Below are positions 1 through 12,100 of a stretch of 64,000 bases of DNA, piece after piece. The DNA comes from Delphinella strobiligena (taxonomy: Eukaryota; Ascomycota; Dothideomycetes; Dothideales; Dothioraceae), in assembly GCA_009982845.1 (NCBI GenBank), contig JAADKB010000005.1, forward strand, positions 992,001 to 1,056,000, read 5' to 3'. Every line of letters begins with the position of its first letter. Positions within the stretch are counted from its first letter, which is position 1. Under the pieces are notes generated by a model. It worked only from the letters and a program-made list of their open reading frames with translations, was not told where the DNA came from and did not search any database. A program made the position numbers and the translations under genes.

Positions 1-301
1 GTTCCACCTTAGCCGGTAGATAGCTTTGCGGCCGGTCGGCTCAACATACATTTAAGCCAATGCATCGAATCGTTCCAACCTCCTCTGGCGCAAGCGGGGA
101 TAGCAGTCTAGCGACTTTCTCGACCTTGTCGGTGAGCGAGCCTGGCTTCAGTGCTGAGCTTCCGCTGAACACTTTCACCTGAACATCTTCTCCTCTGCGA
201 GTCGCGGCTCCCACATCGAGTTTGGGATCGACAGGTTCTCCAATTAGGACAGCATCCGGACTGCTGACCGGGACGAAGCGAACAAGACGGCTGAAGGACA
301 T
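1..301 (-). CDS. Fumarylacetoacetate hydrolase (FAH) family protein, 5' part only
   Basis: Partial gene running off the left edge. The ATG is at 301 (protein begins MSFSRLVRF); exon 1 is 50-301 and ends in a GTATGT donor at 49, so 1-49 is intron and the next exon is outside the window. The visible 84 residues end in PEEVGTIRCIGLN, which is the start of the conserved FAH fold segment (normally IRCIGLNY..H); a donor falling just before the expected Tyr fits. FAH-family enzymes are metal-dependent C-C hydrolases or oxaloacetate decarboxylases acting on beta-dicarbonyl substrates; the catalytic residues lie in the missing part, so the substrate cannot be assigned. An upstream in-frame ATG at 373 would add 24 residues, but the MSFSRLVRF start matches the usual start of these proteins. 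It is divergent from the small gene at 930. Confidence 0.75.
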
Positions 302-929
302 ATCGTAATTGGTATATGACCGATGGATTGCACTGATACTCGACGGCAGATGGTTGAATAATGGCGAATGCAAGTCGAACTACCTTCTTTCTCGGCCGAT
401 GTCGCGGGGTACTCGTAGTAATGTCTACTTTATTACCGAACCCATTTGCCTCGAGGTGGTGGGTGAGAACCACTCGGTCCTGTCTCCGCCGCGGAAAGAG
501 TGGGGAGTGGAGAAGCCCTAAAAGCCGACGTGGGGATAGAATCCAAGGGCTGAACTCTGTAGTCTATCATATCATGTTCATATCCGTACACCAGTCTTTT
601 GAACGTTAATGAGATCTCAGACCATCGAGGTAATGAGCAGCTGGACCGCCTGATAGATTTTCTGACACCGAGCAATACATTTTTGGCATGCATGAAGGTT
701 GGGCGAAATGTGGTAGGAAAAATGTTTGGCAATACCACCACCACCTACCTCACGGTGGGTGGGGCACCAGGAGCCGTGCACACATTGTGGCCGTCCTGGT
801 AAACCACCACTTGCCCGCCCCGGTTGCGGCAGCGGTCATTTGTTGTTAGCTATTCTTCCAATTCGGCTCTCTTGGCTTGTCATTTCCTCAACCTTTGGCC
901 TCAAACCAAATAACACAATTTCATTCACC
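302..929. promoter_or_regulatory. Divergent intergenic region (FAH gene / small gene)
   Basis: 628 bp between two start codons facing away from each other, so it must hold both promoters. It contains a CCAAT at about 856 and a GC-rich imperfect inverted repeat at 741-762. Short open frames here look like chance; no gene is supported. Confidence 0.5.
741..762. repeat. Imperfect inverted repeat in divergent promoter
   Basis: Arms CCACCTACC (741-749) and GGTGGGTGG (754-762) are complementary except for one base, separated by 4 nt. It could be a factor-binding site; no function is shown. Confidence 0.4.
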
Positions 930-1394
930 ATGTCAGCGCAGCCTTTGGGACCATTCAAGCTCGTCACAGTCAATACTGCCCCCGAGAGGGCAAAGCTTCT
1001 AATCGGCCGTGTTGTCGAGGATGTGAAGGATAAATACACCATCATCCATTCTGGAAACGCCGACAGTAAGATGATATGATGGTTGCGAAAATCTGCTCAA
1101 ACTGAATTTGATCTGTGTAGACGAGCAACAAGTACGCGAAGTCGTCGAAGCCCATAGACCTGACCTTCTGGTGCGTTGTCAGATGGAGAGCTTACTTCTA
1201 GCCAACTGACCTATATCGAGTTCACCGCATCAATGTGGACTCCTGAACAGAGCCAGGCCATTCAAGCAGAGGCCAAGAGCATCGTACCGGGATTGAAGAC
1301 ATTTGCTTTGCCTCAGGGACTACAAGTGAACAGAGGCCCCGATGCGGTTGTGGAATATATAAAGGAGAATCTCCCAGCTTTGCTCGAGAGTTAG
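930..1394 (+). CDS. Small conserved-looking protein of unknown function, three exons
   Basis: Spliced model: exons 930-1065, 1121-1170 and 1221-1394; introns start GTAAGA and GTGCGT and end TAG and GAG, the second with a CTGAC branch site 13 nt before its acceptor. The lengths sum to 360 nt, giving 119 aa ending NLPALLES. Start context CACCATGTC is good. The protein has no signal peptide, membrane segment or low-complexity tract and looks like a compact alpha/beta domain: a beta-alpha-beta start (FKLVTVNTAPERAKLLIGRV), a central HRPDLLFTASMWTPEQS segment and a C-terminal VVEYIKENLP helix. I do not recognise the family and assign no function. The second acceptor is the least certain part; an alternative AG at 1199-1200 would change the frame and is rejected on that ground. 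Confidence 0.6.
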
Positions 1395-2467
1395 CTGCAT
1401 GTTTGGTAGAATGAGAAGCAAATTGCAACAGAGGGAGCGAACTATGAGCAAGGCGTAGACTGTGATGACCACTCAGATGCCAGAGCACCAATAACAAGGG
1501 CCTCCGTATGTACGGTCTGTATATACTGTACATCAAAGCCTTGTTCACGCAACTTGAGACCGACCTGTCGTTTATTATCAAATATGAACTGATCCCGAGG
1601 ATAGGTGATTAGAATAGGGTGATAAGTGCGGACAAAGATTATTTAGAGACGTAGGGACGCTTCTGAAATGATCAAAATCTCGTGGGACTTCGTATACGAT
1701 GGTTGAGCGTGGAGGGTGGTGTTGCTCCTCCATGACCCTGCTGCTTCATGAATAGTCGTGCCACAGCTTTGTCAACAGTAGTCTGGTAGTGAACCTCAGG
1801 ACTCTTCAGCGGCTATAAGACCGGTAATAGATGAGGATGCAATTACGTGAAACATGAAAGTGTTTTAAGCACCTTGAAGGACGGGAGCCCCGAGGAGTAT
1901 TGCTCTGTATGATGTCAAAAGTGTCCTAGCGTTACGCGGCCACGGGGCGTCGATCTAATGTAAAGCTTGGCATATGCTTACAGCAATGGAAACGGATGAG
2001 GTGACGTCGATCATCCCGTCGTTTCCATGATCTGGCCAAGAAAGGGCGCCTCGGGTGGGAATCAAGTGAAACGTTCAAAGACCACTGATGGCTACATTTG
2101 TGGTTCAAAGGTGTGCCGTTGCACCAGTTGTCTTTAAGACTTTGATAGACTTTGAAGGTGCATCGATTGCATTTGTCCGAAACCAGTAATTCTAGGCTGG
2201 TCAAGTGCAGCAGTAGCATCTTGCATTACTGTGTCATCCTCGGAACGTGCGGAATATCAGGACCTGGATGCTCCAGCAACAAACGAGGCAGTCCACACTA
2301 CCTTTCCTCCAACTGTGCTCGTGCTCGTAGAGTAGAGCGACGTCAATCGATATAGAACAGCTTCAATTGCTTACTATCTACGAGTACCTGGTCGATATAG
2401 CCGCTGCTACACAGCATCTGATCCAGCTCCCTTAGACAAAGGCCGACGACACACGTTCCACTCTGCC
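1395..2467. other. Intergenic, no gene seen
   Basis: 1,073 bp holding the 3' region of the small gene and the promoter of the DUF3074 gene. The short frames on both strands have no recognisable protein and no plausible splicing partners. Confidence 0.5.
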
Positions 2468-4348
2468 ATGTCGGAGCTACACGACACATTGAAGACGCTC
2501 GGCCCCGTGGATTGGTCTGAAGTACCGTCTGACAAGCCCGAGCCGTTCTTGCGACATGTATTCGAAGCCGGTGAGCTCATCTGCAACTCGGTTCCTGATC
2601 CTCCTGGCGGTACCGACTTCAACACGGCCAAAGTGTCCCAATCGAAACCCGACAGCGCATCATCTGCCAATGAGATAGTGGCGTCTGACGCGCGCAGTGC
2701 CCCGCCGCACCCCGAATTTGCCGACTTGCAGCAGTCATGGGGCAAGCCTATAAAGATTTCCGCCAAGGAAAACCCCTTGGGTATCTGCGTATACAAAATG
2801 GCAGGCAAAGATCGAAATGGTGCCTGGTTTGCCCGAAGGAGCGTGCACGAGGGCATCTCTTTCACCAAGATGAAGAGAGCCATGCAGCGGGAGTTTGGTG
2901 AATCTCTCGCTGTACAAGGAGGCCCCGGAGAGGGCAATGTACGCGGTATAGGCGGCGACAGGAGACTCGAACAAATCAAGGCCGATGGTGTGGGTATGCT
3001 AGAGGTTTATCAGCTTAGCGCTCAGTTCCCTGGCCCTACCACTCCGAGAGAATTCATCACCCTACTGTCCACGAGCGAGACTGCCCTGTCTGAAAAGAGC
3101 ACCGAGGAGATTGAGGGCAAGCAGCGTCTACCTAGACACTATATGGTTGTCTCCAAGCCAGTGAGCCATCCTGATGCTCCCGAGCGTAATGGCTATATAA
3201 GAGGTCAATACGAATCCGTCGAGATGATTCGCGAGGTACCCATCCACCCTGCCCCGGAAGAGAAGGACAAGTCATCGTCATCGTCACAGGATTGTGAACT
3301 AAATCCGGTAGAATGGATCATGGTCACACGTAGTGATCCTGGTGGAGGCATTCCACGCTTCATGGTCGAGCGAGGCACGCCTTCCAGCATATGCGGTGAT
3401 GCTGTCAAGTTCTTTGATTGGGCCTGTGCGAAGGATGAGATCCCTGACGCGGACGCCGATAAGGACAAACAGGATGCCGCCGCCGCCCAACATGCCCAGC
3501 AACAAGCACCACCTGCCAATGGAACCGGCCCTGGTACTTCTCCTCAATCGCAGCAGGCCCAAAGCCAGCCAGGCATGTTAACTCATTTCACTAACGCCCT
3601 CGAGGCTGGTATCGAAGCATATGCGCCCGCAACAGTGGCCACCTACACTCACAACTACCTACATCAAGAGGACGAAGAAGATTCGGATACCTCTTCTGAT
3701 GAGAGTGACTATTCCTTCGCCTCTGCTCGAGAGGCACCCACTCACTCCGAACATCTCTTGACACCCACGGCCGCAGCTGCATCGACAGATGACCTCACAA
3801 CTTCACTGGTATCGAGCCGTGAGTCGGTACATGCAAAGGATCTATCCCATTATGACAAGGAATTGCAGAAACTGGAACGTCAGCGTGAAAAAGTGGATGC
3901 AAAGCTCGCCAAAAAACATGAAGCGGAACTCGAGAAACTCAGCATTGTCAAAAACAAGGACCACACCGATCATTCCAAGGCCATCGAAAAGCAGGAGAGA
4001 GAAGTACGCAAGATAGAAGAACGGCGACAGAAGGAATTGGCCAAGATTGAAGCGAAGAAGGAGAAGGAGCTCAAGAAGGCGGAGAAGAAAAGACAGAAGA
4101 ATCTTGACCGCGAGACGATGCACGTTGTTTCGAGGGAGCGTGATGACTTCAAAGTCCAAGTCGAGGCGCTCAAGCGTGAGAACGCTTCGTTAAGGGCGCA
4201 GTATGAGGATCTTCAAAACGAAAATGAAGTCCTCATCACCAAGCTCAATCAACATGGCGGCGTCGGTGCACTGAAGGCAATGCAGCAAGAGGCAGGGCAC
4301 AAGAGGTCGAGCAGTACAAAAAGTGGACTTTCTCATAAGTCGAGATGA
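2468..4348 (+). CDS. DUF3074 (START-like) domain protein with C-terminal coiled coil
   Basis: Single-exon 626-aa protein starting MSELHDTLKTLGPVDWSEVP. Residues about 90-320 match the fungal DUF3074 family, a START/SRPBCC-type helix-grip domain thought to bind a hydrophobic ligand: recognisable blocks are GAWFARRSVHEGISFTKM, PGPTTPREFITLLST, RHYMVVSKPVSHPDAP, GYIRGQYESVEMIREVP and NPVEWIMVTRSDPGGGIPR. Residues about 330-440 are Gln/Ala/Ser-rich and acidic, likely disordered. Residues about 450-600 form a highly charged Lys/Glu coiled coil, with an Arg/Ser-rich tail. There is no signal peptide or transmembrane segment, so it is probably cytosolic or peripheral. Ligand binding is inferred from the fold family only; no cellular role is known to me. 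Confidence 0.85.
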   Translation: MSELHDTLKTLGPVDWSEVPSDKPEPFLRHVFEAGELICNSVPDPPGGTDFNTAKVSQSKPDSASSANEIVASDARSAPPHPEFADLQQSWGKPIKISAKENPLGICVYKMAGKDRNGAWFARRSVHEGISFTKMKRAMQREFGESLAVQGGPGEGNVRGIGGDRRLEQIKADGVGMLEVYQLSAQFPGPTTPREFITLLSTSETALSEKSTEEIEGKQRLPRHYMVVSKPVSHPDAPERNGYIRGQYESVEMIREVPIHPAPEEKDKSSSSSQDCELNPVEWIMVTRSDPGGGIPRFMVERGTPSSICGDAVKFFDWACAKDEIPDADADKDKQDAAAAQHAQQQAPPANGTGPGTSPQSQQAQSQPGMLTHFTNALEAGIEAYAPATVATYTHNYLHQEDEEDSDTSSDESDYSFASAREAPTHSEHLLTPTAAAASTDDLTTSLVSSRESVHAKDLSHYDKELQKLERQREKVDAKLAKKHEAELEKLSIVKNKDHTDHSKAIEKQEREVRKIEERRQKELAKIEAKKEKELKKAEKKRQKNLDRETMHVVSRERDDFKVQVEALKRENASLRAQYEDLQNENEVLITKLNQHGGVGALKAMQQEAGHKRSSSTKSGLSHKSR

Positions 4349-4792
4349 GGAGCTTTATACACTAGTGAGAAGGACGTTTTGATATTTCCTAGGGGCAACT
4401 CGTCCTGTAATGATGGCAGTCGGCCTGTGTTGGTATGCTAAGACCTATGAATTACGCTTGGAATGTTCACAATATTCATCATTGTTGGTTTGCAACAGAA
4501 GTCACATTATAGCAGTGCACTGGGTACAGCAGATGTTTCGCACCCTATAGAGAGGTCAAGTGATGAGGAATATCGATCTTGCCAGATTAACTGCATGAAC
4601 TGCTTCTCTATTGGGTAGTCTGCTTTAATCCCTGCTCATATACAATAATCAACAGAAGATCGGCGGGGGCGGCTAGATCCGCACCTGAGATGATCTTATC
4701 TGATTCCATAAAGCTATACGGTACTTCTCACATGCTACATACACTGACGTCTTCGATGCCAATCACCATTTCGACAATTCTCGCTCATCACA
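4349..4792. other. Intergenic region upstream of COQ3
   Basis: 444 bp between two co-oriented genes: the terminator of the DUF3074 gene and the promoter of COQ3. No further gene or clear repeat is seen. Confidence 0.5.
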
Positions 4793-5683
4793 ATGTTCCT
4801 CTCGCGAGCGTCTAGGCCGATGGCCTTACCAACAAGCATCAGGCAACTATTAGCCTGTCACCCAAAAAGCGCATACTCGACATCTAGCCCACCCCCGCCA
4901 GCAGCACCAACATCTTCAGTATCGGAGACGGAAATGTCACATTTCTCCGCCCTCGCCTCCTCGTGGTGGGATCCCCACGGCCCATCACGAATACTCCACC
5001 TGATGAACCCCCTCCGCCACACCTTTATCCAGCGGTGCAGGAATTCAATCCCCCCTCCCGCCGCCGCCACCACCACCACCCCACAACGCCAGAAGCTCAA
5101 ATACCTCGACATTGGATGCGGTGGGGGCATCTTCGCCGAGTCGGCTGCACGACTCCCATCCACAGCCTCGGTCACAGCCATCGACCCTACATCCATGGTG
5201 ATAGAGGTAGCGCGTAAGCACCAACGAACAGATCCTCTACTGCTGGAACCCGGCCGCCTCAACTACGTCAACACGGCGATCGAGAATCTGCCGCGACCAA
5301 GCACACCGGACCGGGGCGTTGATGTGCTGACTCTGTTCGAAGTCATCGAACACATTGAGAAGCCGGCGCCGTTCCTGGCCAATTGCCTCGCGCATGTTAG
5401 GCCTGGCGGCTGGCTGATATTGAGTACAATGAGCCGGACGTGGACGAGTTGGCTTACGACGATCGTGGCGGCCGAGGACATGATGCGAGTGGTGCCCAGG
5501 GGCACGCATGATTGGAAGCAGTACATCAATGCCGATGAGATGAGGGCGTGGGCGGCGAAACAGGAGGGTTGGGGCCATGCTCAGGCTATGGGGGTCGTTT
5601 ACATTCCCGGCTTGGGTTGGAGAGAGGTTCCCGGAAGCGAGTCTTGGGGTAACTACTTTTTCGGTATCAGGAAGAATGAGTGA
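4793..5683 (+). CDS. COQ3: Ubiquinone biosynthesis O-methyltransferase, mitochondrial
   Basis: Single-exon, 296 aa. Coq3 performs both O-methylation steps of coenzyme Q synthesis using S-adenosylmethionine, as part of the CoQ synthome on the matrix face of the inner mitochondrial membrane. The first ~30 residues (MFLSRASRPMALPTSIRQLL) are rich in Arg/Ser/Leu without acids, a typical mitochondrial presequence. Then come the family block FSALASSWWDPHGPSRILHLMNP (51-73), SAM-binding motif I LDIGCGGGIFAE (about 105-116), acidic motif VTAIDPTSMV, FEVIEHIEKP (about 183-192) and GGWLILSTMSRTWTSW. The C-terminal YFFGIRK matches the family end. A Pro/Thr-rich insert at about 87-98 interrupts the segment before motif I. 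It converges on the Mlp1 gene. Confidence 0.93.
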   Translation: MFLSRASRPMALPTSIRQLLACHPKSAYSTSSPPPPAAPTSSVSETEMSHFSALASSWWDPHGPSRILHLMNPLRHTFIQRCRNSIPPPAAATTTTPQRQKLKYLDIGCGGGIFAESAARLPSTASVTAIDPTSMVIEVARKHQRTDPLLLEPGRLNYVNTAIENLPRPSTPDRGVDVLTLFEVIEHIEKPAPFLANCLAHVRPGGWLILSTMSRTWTSWLTTIVAAEDMMRVVPRGTHDWKQYINADEMRAWAAKQEGWGHAQAMGVVYIPGLGWREVPGSESWGNYFFGIRKNE

Positions 5684-6106
5684 GGCTGAGGCTGGGCATG
5701 CCCAAGCATGAACCCCTCCCTACACACTGCTTCATGCCAGAAGCTTCACGTTCTCACGCAGACACTGACCCGTCCTCTGCCCGGTTGCGAAGGCTTGTGC
5801 GCATAACACCACGATTGTGAGCTTGTATATTACGTGGTACAGGCGCAAAGACTCCATGACCACAAAACACTCAACGGGACAATCCTCCTGCGCGGCAGGG
5901 AGGTAATTTTTAGTATGCATCTAGGCTGTTATAGTACATGTGTAGACCGCTGTGCCATTCGAGACTCGAGCTATTAGCAACAGAGTCAGGAAAGCCTTCC
6001 GTGAAATCCTTGCCATGATTTCCCATCACAAATGAAAACCTTCGATTTTGATGCGAGCAACCTGCTCCTCTCCTGTTCGTAACCATCAAAGCAAGGCTTT
6101 TGAGTC
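5684..6106. terminator. Convergent 3' region of COQ3 and the Mlp1 gene
   Basis: 423 bp between two converging stop codons; it must contain both polyadenylation regions. No separate gene is seen. Confidence 0.4.
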
Positions 6107-9100
6107 TCAATTTCCCCCAGCACCGGGACCACCGCCACCTCTAATTCTTTTCCCCGCACCCTCCTCGCCTCCCTCGTGGGGACGCTTGTTGCCTTGCTGA
6201 GCCTGGGGTTCAGGGACAAATTGGCGTGCGACGGGATTCATTGGGCTTCCACCAGCTTGACCGCCCCTTGCTGTGCCACCTCGCCCTCTACTTCCGCCTG
6301 CACCACCTCGGGGTAGAGCAGAGATGCCACCTCTCTGTCCCTGTGATGCAGCTCCCTGAATCGAGATATTCTGGCCATTCTGCATGCCACCTCTACCACG
6401 AAGTGCTCCACGTGGCAACATACTATGTCCACCACGTGGTATGCCGGTTCCTACACTCTGGCCGAATCCGCCTTGTGCTATTCCGGGCACGACCCTAGGT
6501 CGCGTTTGAGCGGTGCCTGTCTGAGAAGCCTGTGGTGTGATGGCTGGCTCGGCTCCTGCCAGAGGACCGCCAGCAGGTGCTGCAGGCTGACTTGACGCAA
6601 AGCTCGGCTGTCCAAACGTCGATTGAGGAGCGCCGGATGGAACGCCGAACTTCTGAAGTCTTTGTTGCAATTTGTCTGATGACTGCACTTGCGGCTGCTG
6701 AGGGAGCTCAGCTTGTTGCAGTGGCTGCTGCTGCTGCGGCTGCGATTGCGGTGTCGTGGTTGAAGGCTTGGGAGACTGTACAATAGGCGATTGAGCACCG
6801 TTGGCCGCAGGCTTGGTTGGCGAGCTTGCTCCTTGCGGCGTTTGCGCTGGCTTTGGCGCTTGGGCAGGTGTGGGAGGGGGTGCCTTTGTGACTTTTGCAA
6901 TCTCCCAGACCTCTATGACAGGCCTCTGCGGTGTTTCTGTGGCCGCCTTCTCCACGACTTCCAGCTTAGCCTTCGCTGTCCGTCCCTGTCCTTCTGACAT
7001 GCCCAGCTTGGCCTTCTGTTTCATGGTCTCCATGGTGATAGCTTTAGCCACAGCCTGATCTTTCTCCTTCTTAGCCTCATCCGCCTTTTCCTGCAGGGCC
7101 TTCTCACTTTCTTGCTTGAGCTTGGTTGTCTCCAGGCTGATCTTGTTTCGAATGTTGTTGGCAACAATGGTGCGGATGATGTTGTTTTTGCTAACCAACT
7201 CGCGAGCCTGTTGATCAGTGAAGGTGAGTTGAGACAGGTCGAGTAATGCGACGTTTGTGCCGTCAGCAGGAACGCCTTCTTGTGTCTGTGCTGCTTGAGC
7301 TGGCGCAGCATCAGGCTGTTCTCGGGCCTGGGCTTTCTCCACAGCAGCTTGGCCTTCTCTGGTGAGACGTTCAACTACTAAGCGATGCTCCTCTTGAAGC
7401 TTTTCGATTGTAGCCTCATGTTCCAGCCGCAGATTCTGCAACTCTTCTGAATGCTTAGCCAGGGCTTCGTTACGTCCTTCTTCCCTGACCTTCTCCTTCA
7501 GCTCCTTGAATTTTTCATTCAGCTTCTTCTTCATGTCTTCGACCCTCTGCTTGAACGCATCATCCAATTCTTTCTTGCTGCGCTCATGCTGGACCTTGAG
7601 TTCTTCCGCGAGCCTCTTGACCTGCTCAGCAACTTGTTCGGACACTGGTAATGATTCAGAATCTTGAGCATCATTCGAGGGCACTGAGACGGGCTGAACA
7701 GAGGTGGCAGTAGCAGTCGCTCTCAATGTCTCGAGCTCTTGCTGTGCGGCAGCAAGGTCTTCTCGCATCTGCTCAACATCATTTGATGTGCCTGTCACGG
7801 GTTGGGCAGAATTGCTCGTGGCAACTGCTCGAAGTGTCTCAAGTTCTTGCTGTGCAACAGAAAGATTTTCCTTGAGAGCTTCGACGTCATCGGGTGGCAC
7901 AGTGGATTGAGCAGATTCACTGGCAGTGACAGTAGCTCTGAGCGTCTGAAGTTCTTGCTGTGCGATTGCGAGGTCTTCCTTCAACTTGTCCGAGTCCTCA
8001 GAGCTTTCGCCACTATGCGTGGGCTGGGCTTGGCTCTGTAGCTCCAACAAGTTCGCATCGCTGGAGTCAAGGCGCTGCTGGAGGTCGTTCTAGGGGACAT
8101 TAGTATAGTGTCATACGTGAAAGAAAACAGCTGTAGACTTACGATCATGCCTTCTAACTCTAAGACTCTAGCTTGCAGTCTTTCTACCTCGTCCTTCAGA
8201 GCTGCAGCCTTGCTAGCTTCTTGTGACGCCCTAGCCTCAGCTTCTTCAAGGAGTGCTTTACTGTCTTTGGCTCCGTCACCTTGCTCCGGGTTCTGGTCTT
8301 CCTCAGAAACCTGACCTTCCTCCTCTTCACTGGTAACCTGAGCTTGTTGAGCAGCGGTAGCATCCGCTCTTGCGATAGCCTCATCACGGGCTGCCTGAGT
8401 GCTGTCCAGCTCTTCTTTCACTTGCGCCATTTCTTTAGCGACATTGTCGCGTTCTCCGCGCACACTGGTGAGTTGCAATTCCAGTTCACGGATTCTCCCA
8501 GACTGTTCGCGGGATCTTGCCTTGGCTTGATCAACAAATCTGGCTTTCTGTTCCTGCCATCCCTTCTCCGACTGAGACTTTGCCTGTTGCAATTGCTCTG
8601 GCAAGGAGTCGACCTTTTCTTGTAGCTCCTGCTTCTCTGCGTTTAGCTGGTCGCGTTGGGTACTCAGCTGCGCGATCTGAGTCTTGAGTGCCTCCATTTC
8701 GGCAGGATCAACGCGGTCATACTTGGAGATAATATTCTGCGTCCTCTCTCGCCATCTGTCGCGGTCCTCTTGGAGTAGTCTTAGCTCGCCCTCTTTGGTC
8801 TCTAGCTCATTCTCAACTTCACGTGCACGATCTTGCAGTGGCTGTATCTGAGCGGTAAGATTTTCGACCTGTGTGATTCTCTCAGCCAATTGCGCTTGCG
8901 CCTGTCTGGCTTCGTGACGAAGCGTCGTGCTGCTCTCGCGGAAGAGATTGAGCTCGTTGATAGTTTGCATCAACTTGGTGTGACTAGCAGCGCTGGCCTC
9001 CTTGTCTGCTTGATCTTGACGCTCCTCGCTAAGCTTCTGTCGTGCTTCGTCAAGTTGCGCTTGCGCATACTCTAGTTGTTGACGGAGTCGTTTCCCTTCT

Positions 9101-12100
9101 TGCATTGAGAGCTCGTATTGCACGTCCACAATCTCCTTTTCGCGCCGCAAGTATTTGATAACCTCTTGCAGATTTTCAAATTCGGAGCCAGCGGGGGCAT
9201 CGGCTTCATCCTCATCAGCAGCCGAGGCCTTCCTTTGCTGCAGTGTAGAGATCTGTGTGCTCACAGCTTCAAGCTGCTCATGCAGCAGCTTGTTCTGAGC
9301 CTTCGTGTCCTCACGGCCAAGTCGCAGCTCAGTCAACTCGCGCTCGTAGCGTTCACGCACTTCTGACCAATTCTCTTCACTCTGAGCGAGACTTGTCTTG
9401 GAGGCTTCTACCTCTGCTTTGATGGCTGCAACTTCTGTCCTTAGCTGGTTGTATTCATACCGTACAGACTGCAGATTTTTGGCGGCGTCTGCATGTTTCA
9501 CAAGCTCGTTTTCGTAGCTCTGCTGGGCCTGCTGGGCGATTTCGGCCTGTGCTTTGAGGTCGTCTTGGTGTAGCTTCGCCGTTTCTGCATAGCGCTCAGA
9601 TTCGTCGCGAAGTCGAGCAATCTCGGCTTCGAGGATCGACTTCTGCTCCTCAAGACGAATATTGTTCTCTTCGTGCTGTGTGCGCAATTCGGATAACTCG
9701 TTGTTAGTGGTCGAGAGTTCAGTTCCTAGCTCTTCCAGGCGATGCTCCAGATCCTCGATACGGCTGTCCTTTTCAGAGATGATGCGGTCCATCTCCTCGC
9801 GGTACTGGTCATTTGTGTCATTGAGACTCTGAAGCTCTTCCTCTGAGGCCTGGCTAATTGCTTTGTATTGCTCGACTTGTGCTTTGACACTTTCCAATTC
9901 ACCACGAGTGTGATCAAGATCTCGCTTGAGCTCGGCGACCTCAAGAGCAAGCTCCTGTTCGCGAGACAGCGCGCTCTCGTCTGTGGGCGTGTTGTCGCTG
10001 TTATTGGAGTTTTGTTCCGCCCTCGGTGTAGAGCGCGGTTGCAATGCTTGTGCACGCTCTTCGGCAGTACGAAGATCGATTTTAAGCTCTTCGACTCTGG
10101 CTTGCAGCTGATCGCGGGTAGTTTTTGCAGCAACCAACTCTTCCCGCACATTGGAGAGACTCTTCACAAGATCATCAATCCTGGTCCGGCTTTGCTCCTG
10201 ATCATATTCACGTCGAAGAGCAGCTTTCTTGGCCTCGTCAATCTCGGTCTCTAGCTTCTTCTTGGTAGAGTCCAGCTCCTTCTCCAGTGCCTCAGCCCTG
10301 CTTTGCAGTCTCCTTCGGGCCTCGGACTCAGCAAGCTCTCGCTCGTTCTGCAGGTTCTGAAGATCAGCTGTCATCTTGTTCAAGCGGGTCCGCTCATCCA
10401 TAAGTGCACGGTTGTCTTCGGTCAAACGACCTTCGATCTTCTTCCAAAGCTCGCGCTCAGCTTTGAGGTTTGCGCTATCGGTACGCATGCTATCGGCAAG
10501 TGCACGTGCCTCAACAAGCTCTTCGGCGACCTGTTGTGTGCGAAGATCCTGCTTTGCTGCTATCTCGGCCAACGACTGAGTACGTTTTTGCAATTCCCCG
10601 TTCTCGGTCTTGAGCATTCCATAGTTGGCTTGCAGCATCTCGTAGCGTTCGTGTGCCAGCGTGATCTGACCGCTCGTGCGTGCAATCTCGCCCTGCAATT
10701 CACTCTTTTCGCGTGCAAGGCGGTCGACTTGTTGCTTCAGAGTGCCATGGTCGGTCGCTGCTTCTTGACGATAGGCATCGAAATGACTCTGCATCTCCTT
10801 GAGAAGCTTAGAGTAATCAGCAAGTTCCTTAGAATGTGGTGTTTGCTCGACGGATCTTGATAGACCTCCAGGCGGTGGTGTGGACGGAGTAGCGCGCCCG
10901 TCAATGGATTGACCGAACATAGAGTGAGCATCGGCGCCTGGTGGTAGCTGGCCTCGATGAGATAGCATGCGTCTGAACATGTCGCGTTCGCGTACTATAC
11001 TCTCTGTCTGTATTGTCATTGACTTGATTTCGTCCTGGTGTCTTTGAATGCGTTCTCTGAGTTCTTCGAGCTCCTGCATGGCATCTTCTTGCTCGGCCTC
11101 GCGAGCCTTGGCCGCTTGGCCCTCCATACGATCAGCGAGGCCTCGGTTGAGCTTGAGTAGCTGCACATTTTGATCTTGCAATTCTCTGACGTTTCTGAAC
11201 AGTAGCAATCTTTGGCTAATCAAGGCACCTGCGGAAGTTTCGTCCGATTGATCCTCGAGGTCGCCGTTGGCCAACATCTGCAGCTGCATCTGACCAGCGG
11301 CATCGAGAGCGTCAAGACCTTGGTCCCGAGCCTGCATCTCGACGAGTAGTATCTTGATCTGTGCACTCAAGTCACGGAGCTGCTGGCGGAGAATGTCGCC
11401 TTCTCTTGTGAGACCTTCAAATTGCCCGTTAAGACTTCGAGCTTCCCGACGAGCCTCGTCGCGCTCGACGGTCACAGCATCTAACATGGAGGACATTTCA
11501 ACAATTTCTGCTTCTACACGTTCCTTCTCCTGGCGCAACTCTTCCTGCTCTGGACCTCTGTTCTCAAGATCGCGGATCATTTCGTCAAGCTCATTGCTGA
11601 GCTGGAGGTTTCTGCGCTTCTCAATCTCAAGTTGGGACTTGACAGTGCTGTATTCACTGTAGAGCTGGGTAAAGGTCAAGTTGCCCTTGGCGCGGGCAGT
11701 GGATGGAGTAAAGGCGGCTGGAGACCCGTTTCGGCCAGGAGTGGCGAACACACCATTGCTGCCGCGTTGAGGGGTTGCTGGCATGACAGGTTCAGTCGGG
11801 CGGCTTCGGGCTTCACTTTCCAAACGCTCGACCTCGAGCTCGAGTTCGGCGAGCTTGAGTTCAACAGCTTCTCGGATTGATCTCTCGGTCTCGATTTCAG
11901 CTTGGAGCTGGCCGACTTCGTCCGCGGCGCTATCCTTGATCTGGTCGATAGTGCTCTGCAAGTCCTGCAACCTAGCCTTTGCGGTGTCCGCGCTCTGCTT
12001 TTGAAGGTCGGCAAGGCGGCGGGCACTATCAAGCTCAACACGGAATGACTCCTCGGCCCTGGAAGCGCCTTCCTGCATTTGCTGGATCTTGGCAAAGGCA

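Noticed and set aside
2407..2979. 190-codon minus-strand frame opposite the DUF3074 gene
   Set aside because: Composition is that of the complementary strand of a real coding sequence; no motif or splice partner.
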